The translations under genes and the position numbers were made by a program. Source: Cyclospora cayetanensis (Eukaryota; Apicomplexa; Conoidasida; Eucoccidiorida; Eimeriidae). Taken from it: 64,000 nt of DNA. The stretch spans positions 62,001 to 126,000 of the forward strand of contig NW_020312546.1 of the NCBI RefSeq assembly GCF_002999335.1, in the 5' to 3' direction. The notes beneath the pieces were generated by a model. It saw nothing but the letters and a program-made list of their open reading frames with translations. It searched no databases and was not told the DNA's origin. The stretch's first letter is position 1. Each line of letters starts with the position of its first letter. This document shows positions 57,581-64,000 of this stretch, in pieces.

Positions 57581-60500
57581 TCAGCTGCCACCAAGTCGTG
57601 GAGGTTCTCTGGCGACTGGAGCTGCCAGAGACGCTCTGAGGAGCGCGTTTCGACGGGAGGGCGCCTGTTGCTGCTGTTGCTGCTGCTGCAGGAGGCGCTG
57701 TTGCTGCAGCTGGTGCTGCAAGTGGAGCTGCCGCGTTTGCAGTCGCGCCAGCTGCTGCTGCTGCTGCTGCTGCTGGAGACGCTGCTGCAGCTGCAGCACC
57801 AGGGAGACACCGCAAAGGGGGGGCGGCGTGCGGCAGACTCTTCGGCAGCTGCCGCTTGCTGCGACGCGCTGCTGCTGAGGCTGCGATGAAGCGCTTCGCT
57901 GCTGCTGCTCCTGAGCAGCCAGGCAGGGAACAGCAGCAACAACGCTCTGCTGCAAGTCTACCTGCACAGCCTCCCCCCCTTGAGGAATTGGCAGCGTTTC
58001 CAACGTGGGCGTGGAAGGTTTGCTGCTGCACGAGGCTGTTGTCGCAGTGCTGTACGGAGTCGACAGGCAGCTGGCGCTGCTGCCTGCTGCTGCGTCTGCC
58101 TGCCGGCCTGATGGCACTCCCGACGCTGCTGCTGCTGCTGCTAAAAATCCCTTAAAGCCGCAGGCAACGCAACTCGGAGGAGGCGACAGTGAGGAGCTGC
58201 CTGCCCTAGGGGGGAAGTTGCTCGCCACATTGCCGAGAAAATCTTCTGGCTGCGAGGAAGGTGGGAGCGAGGAAGGCAGTCGAGTGCTCATTGCGGAGGG
58301 AGGCGTTGTGCTGAGGAAGCAAAAACGCATAGCGAAAATCCCCTCCCTTCAGAAGCTCTTCTCTTCTCTGCGCGGCTCCTCCCGTTTCGTTCTCCTCTCC
58401 CCTTTCTTCTTTCGCATTATTTGCGCAAAAAAATTCGCGCAAAAAACCAGGCAGAGAAGGACGGCAGAAACAGTCTCTCCCCAAAGTGCTGCCAAGGCAC
58501 GCCCAACTCCCGAGCATGTTCTTTCGCAGAAAAAGAAAAGCCTTGTGGTACCAGTAAGACGGAGCGATAGATAGAGAGAGAGAGAAAAAGAGAGAGACAG
58601 AGAGAGAGACAGAGAGAAAGAGAGAGACAGAGAGAAAAAGAGAGAGAGAGAAAAAGAGAGAGACAGAGAGAAAGAGAGAGAGAGCGAGACAGAAAGAGAG
58701 AGAGAGAAAGAAAGAGACAGAGAAAGCTGAGTGCATGCGCTCTCAGCTCCTCTTCTTCTCTCTCTCTCTTGCCATTAAGCCAGCCTGCTTCCCCGCCCGC
58801 CAGCCAGCCTGCACTTACTGCGTTTGAGGTATGGCTTCTCTGCACACGGAGTGTTGCTGCGGAAGAGGCAAATACTCCAAGCTTCTCTGCCGCAGGCTGA
58901 TTTGTCGCAATCCACATTCTGGATGCGGGCTGTGCTGGCTACTCTGAAGAGTCGGCTGCTGCTGCACTTGCTGCTGCAGAAGAGCTTTCTTCCCAGCCTG
59001 TAAAGACGGAGGGAGGCGGGTGAGATCTCGCACAGGTGCTACGTGCATGCAATGCTGATGCTGCAGATCAACTGCACCCCCGTAGCTTGGAAGAGGCCTG
59101 ACTGAGCCTTCCTGCTGCTGGGAGTAATGCGTTTGCTGTTGCTTCTGCTGCTGCAGTTGCACTTGGCGTTGCAGTTGCTGCAGCGCTGACTCCTCGTCGT
59201 CTTTCTTGGGCAGCTGCGCTGATGACGCAAATCCACACGCCGCAGAAGGCTTCTTGTCTTCCGAACTGTTGTCGGCAGCTGCAGACGGAGCAAGAGGAGG
59301 CAAGGAGGAAGAGGAGGAGGCAGGCAGCTGCATTTGTTGCATTTGCTGCATTTGCTGCTTGTGCAGATGCCGCGTCACATAACTGTGACCGTACAGCTGC
59401 TGCTGCTGCATTTGCTGCTGCTGCATTTGCTGCTGCTGCATTTGCTGCTGCTGCATTTGCTGCTGCTGCATTTGCTGTTGCTGTTCGGCCAGATCCTTGG
59501 AGCCTAAGAAAATGAAGACGCATCACGGCAAGGCAAAGAAGGCTTCTCACGGTGTTGTGTGTTGCCTTACAGCGAGGGATCTTGCGAGCGCTTGCACGTG
59601 TCTGTGCGACTGTCGGAGGTGTTGCTGCAAGTTCAACACTACACACCTGCTGCAGTGGAGGGAGAGCTCCTGTTTGCGCGACACCAAGGCAGTGATTGCT
59701 GCGGCAGCTCCACTGACACGTGCTGCTGCTGCCTCCTCTGCTGCTCTGCTGGCGCGGCTGCCTTCGCTGCTGCATGTGCTGCTGCTGCACTGCTGCTGCT
59801 GCCTTTGCCGCTGCTGCCTGTGCTGCCCACGCCCTTCACAGCGGAGGCATTTTCTGTCAGCTGCAGCTGCTCGAGTCGCAAATCGCAGTGCTGCTGGCTA
59901 GACACCGTAGAGGGGATAGGAAGCAGCCAGGGGTGGTGAAGGGCCTCGTAGGCTGCACACAGCGGCAACAACAGCGAGAATCCAGGAGCAGCCTCTCCCA
60001 AAACGGCATCTTTTCTTTGCCTCCCTCCCGCCATCCTCCTTTCCCCCCGTCCATATGTGGCACCCCGCTGACTCCCCGTCCTTTGCCCTCACCCGACTGC
60101 ATGCGCGTCTTGACGTCGAAGGTAAGGAGACGCTCAATGAGATCAGAAGCAAGCGGATGGCGCGCTTTCAAGCCAGCAAAGAACTGAACTCCCTGCTTTA
60201 GAATGCGGCGTATGGCTCGGCCGCTGAGCATGCCTTGCTGCTGCTGCCGCTGTAGATGCTGCTGCCGCTGAGCAGCCGTTCCGGCATTTCCAGGGGAGCC
60301 AGAAGGCACGCCGTGTTTGCTGCTGCTGCCAGCACCCCCTCCTCCTCCTCCAGTAACGTCAAAGGGAAAGTGACCGTCCAAGAGGACGTAGAGAATCACA
60401 CCCAAGCTCCACAGATCTGAAGCCGTGCTGTACTGCCCCATGAAGCACTCAGGAGCCTGTGTACCACACAACGAAATCAGCATATACTTGCAAGTAGCTA

Positions 60501-61215
60501 GCTAGCTAGCCATTTGGCTAGCTGGCGATATGCGGATTTTCGAGCTTCCATGCGCGCGGCCACCCACGCAATGCCACTGCCAGAAACACGGCCCATCTAT
60601 ATTTATATATATATTTATTTATACATTAATACACATATTAACATGTATTTACACAAACATGCACACACAAACACATATATATATATATATATTACGGAAA
60701 AACGTTCACGGCTTTTCCCAGTAAGGTCATGCAGACTCTCCTTCCAGGCAAACACTGTAAATACAGTGCCTACACACACACGACGCCGTACGCATATGGA
60801 TATACAAACACACAGATATTTGTATGCAAACATAGATACGTATATATATACATAAACATAGAGATAGAGATGGCAGCGCAATTTCTACCATGTATTCTCT
60901 GGTTCCGACAACGGATATTTCATTATTTCGAAGTCTCGGCTTGGGCGCCTCTTCAGAACGCAGCAGAAGGCACATGTCAAAGTCAAGGAGAGCCAAATCG
61001 CCAGTCTGCCCGATATCTTGCTGCCCGGAGGAGGAGGAATCTGCTTGACGGAAAATGATGTTGTCGAGCTTGATATCCCGATGCAAGATCTGCTCAGGCA
61101 AGACGCGCAGCAAGCAGCAGGAGATATCCATGCACAGATTTACATATACATGCATATATATACATATATACATATATATATACAGACGTAAATTAGATGC
61201 TGCATAGATGCACAA

Positions 61216-61263
<48 letters not shown>

Positions 61264-63320
61264 ATAGGTGTCTATTTGTATCGATATACATATATATGTA
61301 TTTGTATAGCTATGAATGCATTGCGTGGGTATCCCTATATAGATGCAGAGATATGCAGAGAGAGGAAGCTGTCATTTTTTGTGAAGACAACAAACGGAGT
61401 CGGAGCGATGGACCGCTCAGCCTCCGGCTAGAGGAACGGCCTTGAAGAGAAGTTTCTGTACGGCAGGGGGAGAGCCAACGGAGGTGTTATGGCTGCATGC
61501 GCGTACTCACGTTGTAAGAGTGAAGAAAATGTATAGCGAGGAGCAGCTGCTGCATGAGGCGACGGCAGGAAGAAGTTGCTATGCCTCCAGGCGGGCGTGT
61601 CAAAACGTAATCTACGAGGTCTCTGCCCTCGCACATTTCCATCACCTGAGACGTATAAATATATAAAAATATGAATAAAAATATATGTGAATATGTGTCC
61701 AGCATTACGCGCTTGAGGCAGAGCTTGTTTCGCTGCAGGACGAAACGTATTGCCACTCGCTCGATCGCTTGGCTATGCAGTTGATTGCAGCCAAACGAAC
61801 GAGCAGAAAACTACGCGAAGTGCCTTCTCCCCTCAAAAGCCCCTCACAATGAAAGCTCCAACGTGCATGCAGATGTACAGCCGCAGCCACGGAGCAGGAG
61901 AGGCTTTCTTATTAGTCAAGAGCTGATCTCGCTCTCAAACGACCAACAATAAGAGAGGAGGACACACGTGCCTTTTCTTTTTAACATCACGAGTGGCGAT
62001 CGTGTGTATGTGTATGTGCATGTGTATGTATATATGCATGTGTATGTGTATATGCATGTGTATGTGTATATGCATGTGTATGTGTATGTGCATGTGTATG
62101 TGTATATGCATGTGTACATGCATGTGTATGTGTATATGTATGTACATGCATGTGTATATGTATGTGTATGTGTATATGCATGTACATGCATGTGTATGTG
62201 TATATGTATGTACATGCATGTGTATGTGTATGCATGTGCATGTGCATGTATATATGCATGTGTATATGCATGTGAATGTGTATGTGCATGTGCATGTGTA
62301 GTGTATATGCGTGTGTACGCATGTGCATGTGCATGTGAATGTGTATGAAAAGAAAGTCTGGCGGTAGCGGCATGCACGACTTCTTGTCGCGGCAGCAACT
62401 ACAGCAGCAACTACAACAGCAGGCTGCGGCTCAGTACATACAATGTAAAAGTGCGTAGAACTCTCCAGCAAAGCAATTGGTGGCAGCAGCAGGTGAGGAT
62501 GCGGGGGTAAACGCGAGAGAGCCGAGTAGATAGCTCGATAGTATTCGTCAGTCGCAATCAATCTGCGGGAGCAGCCAACGAAATGCGCAAAAAGTTTTCA
62601 TGAGAGCTTCAGTTATCGGCTAAAACATGCATGCATGCACCGCTGACGAGGCTACGCATGCAGCCCTCCTACGGCTGTGGACGTTGCAGGCGGCCTTATG
62701 TCGAAAAGTGTGTGAAGACATCGGCGCATCATGTTGCGCTACTCAGGAGAGGAGGCACATCGCAAGCAAAAGCAGAAAGAAGGGGCGAAGGCAGTGAACC
62801 ACTTGCGCCTCACCCTCCCTCTGCTCGTACTACTCCCCTCTACTCCTACTAGTCTCAAGCCTTCCCTCCTGCCTGCCGAACGCACCTTTGTCGTGCCTTG
62901 TCAATGTCTTTTACGGCAACTATACGACCAGTAGCGCGACAGCGAGCGCTGTAGACGGTGGCTGTGCTGCAGCAACACGGCGGGAGCAAAAAATCGCAGA
63001 CTGACGCTTTGAAAGCCACTTTACAGAAATGAGAAATCCAATACATGCAAGCATGCAAGATCCTTCCTCCGGTTCTTTTTCTCTTCTTCCCCAATATGGC
63101 GCACTAACCGCCGTTTCTCCCTCCCTCTCACGACCCCCCCCCAACAGGTGAGCGCTGAGACTTACTAGCCTGAGCCAAGTTTCCTGATCAACTCGTAATG
63201 GTCATGAATGCAGCGAATACTCTGCGGCTCTCCCGCCGCTGCGATTGCAGGAGCAGCAGAAGGCAGGGAAGCGGGAGACGCCACTCCGAGAGCATGCCGA
63301 GCAGCTGCAACTTGAGCCAT
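57581..63320 (-). CDS. Ser/Thr protein kinase with long Gln-rich C-terminal tail
   Basis: Nine exons (minus strand): 63320-63166, 62966-62886, 62562-62442, 61645-61511, 61089-60889, 60456-60093, 59952-59647, 59503-58819 and 58310-57581. All are in phase, giving 925 residues. The catalytic domain spans about residues 42-363: glycine loop GSGYTATVY, VAVK with Lys71, hinge MEMCEG, catalytic loop HRDIKLDN (Asp169, Lys171, Asn174), DFD at 200-202, GTREYMAPE, DLWSLGVILY, and a final AYEALHHPWL. This layout resembles CAMK-type kinases; no EF hands are present. Oddities: DFD replaces DFG, the third glycine of the loop is Ala, a Ser/Gln insert separates the catalytic loop from DFD, and a poly-Gly/Gln insert follows HFPFD. 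All core catalytic residues remain, so activity is likely. The tail is Gln-rich with QQQQM repeats and little predicted structure. The last exon junction is the least certain. Confidence 0.87.
58564..58732. repeat. GA-rich homopurine tract in the last kinase intron
   Basis: Nearly uninterrupted purines (GAGAGA with AAAG and GACAG interruptions) run for about 165 bases. It reads as CT-rich in the transcribed direction and lies inside the intron 58818-58311. Confidence 0.95.
59396..59481. repeat. 15-bp tandem repeat in kinase exon 8
   Basis: About five copies of CTGCTGCTGCATTTG, read on the minus strand as QQQQM or MQQQQ, lie at the start of the non-catalytic tail. Confidence 0.95.
60597..60695. 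repeat. TA/ACACA microsatellite in kinase intron 5
   Basis: ATATAT and ACACAAAC units lie between exons 5 and 6 (intron 60888-60457). The resulting Tyr/Ile frame is spurious. Confidence 0.9.
61140..61300. repeat. TA microsatellite in kinase intron 4
   Basis: About 20 uninterrupted TA units lie at 61217-61260, flanked by CATATATA variants, within intron 61510-61090. Confidence 0.95.
61990..62345. repeat. GTATGTGTATATGCAT-type minisatellite in kinase intron 3
   Basis: Dozens of short units built from TGTATG, TGTATA and TGCATG form an alternating purine-pyrimidine array of about 350 bases within intron 62441-61646. It opens long Val/Tyr/Cys or His/Thr/Tyr frames on both strands. Confidence 0.95.
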
Positions 63321-64000
63321 TGCCGCTGCAGAAGAGGCGAACGCTGAGCACTGCAACTAGCCCTTGAAAGAGCTTTCTCCTTGCCTCGGTGAACTTCTGC
63401 CGCGGCAAAGGATTGCAAGCAGAGATATGGCAGACTGCTAGCCTGCCTTTGGGAGCGCGCTGCCGCTAGAGCGACTGAAGCGCAGGCTTTAGACCACCAT
63501 CATTTGGTGGTGATTTGGGGGTCTTGCCAGCTGGTGGGAGCATGTGGAGGGGCGCCTTTCGAGGGAGGAAAGAGGAGCTACGCTAAGGAGTGTGTATATA
63601 ATGCATATGTACATACACTAGGGGGCTTGCGGTGCGGCGGCGGCGGATGCTGCTGCTGCTGCTGCTGTGGGCGCTGTGTGTGTCGGCTGCAGTTTCGGAT
63701 GAACGGAAGGCGAATTTTCTTCCTCGAACGACTCCGATGACGCGCTTCAGCGGCTGTCACTCGTTGATCAGAGTCTAGCGGGTGCTAGGATCAGCGAGGC
63801 AAGGGCGGCGACACTGCGGCCTGTGGCTGCGAGGGCATCCCCCTGAGGGGCAGCAGGAAGCGGAGGAAACACTGCTTTAAAATTCAAGTGAAATGAAGGC
63901 AGGCGTTTCCAATGGAAAATGACCGCCCATCACGAAGTGAGACCGCGTTTAGTGGTCGTTCTGCTGCTTGAGAGAGGAAGCGCGGTAATCCCAGGTGTCT
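63321..64000. other. 5' flank of the kinase gene
   Basis: Presumed promoter and 5' untranslated region of the minus-strand kinase. A GCG/GCT trinucleotide run lies at 63637-63668. A TATATAATGCATATG stretch lies at about 63594-63610. Nothing else was recognised. Confidence 0.4.

Noticed and set aside
61916..62561. His/Thr/Tyr and Val/Tyr/Cys ORFs
   Set aside because: They are produced by the GTATGTGTATATGCAT array in kinase intron 3. Only the first 121 bases of the minus-strand frame (62562-62442) are a real exon.

Overview
The window looks like nuclear DNA of a coccidian apicomplexan, most probably an Eimeria species. Genes are intron-rich, with GT-AG introns of about 100 to 1000 bases. Coding exons are full of CAG/CTG runs read as poly-Gln, poly-Ala or poly-Ser, and introns are full of microsatellites. 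This matches the homopolymer-rich proteins and the repeat-poor/repeat-rich segmentation known from Eimeria chromosomes. No telomere array, rRNA or tRNA was recognised. Genus is an inference; species is not determined.

Layout. Bases 1 to about 31.8 kb have no CAG repeats and few genes. They hold one intact-looking six-exon membrane-protein gene of unknown function (8888-11188), a degraded copy (23.24-25.15 kb), a fragment (11.80-12.06 kb), a small membrane protein on the minus strand (17761-18423), a putative N-myristoylated protein on the minus strand (26780-28072), a decayed Ty3/gypsy-type reverse transcriptase-RNase H relic (20.24-21.33 kb), and two diverged copies of a roughly 1.2 kb non-coding segment (2.19-3.47 and 13.10-14.27 kb). 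The most secure gene in the window, ribosomal stalk protein P1, lies at 32068-32937.

From about 36.5 kb the sequence becomes dense, GC-richer and trinucleotide-rich. In order: a Gln/Ser-rich unknown protein (+, 36586-38345); a large Gln/Ser/Asn-rich unknown protein (-, 43861 to about 39563); a four-finger CCCH zinc-finger protein, head-to-head with it (+, 45101-50187, eight exons); a major-facilitator transporter with a long acidic tail (+, 52428 to about 56318, about seven exons); and a protein kinase (-, 63320 to about 57581, nine exons). All exon junctions were worked out by hand from reading frame, splice-site sequence and phase.

The genes do not form an operon or an obvious pathway; they are separate eukaryotic transcription units. 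The most striking structural observation is in the CCCH gene. Each of its four zinc fingers is cut by a phase-0 intron at essentially the same place, between the first and second cysteine. Its introns, and those of the kinase, carry most of the microsatellite DNA in the window and produce many long but spurious ORFs.
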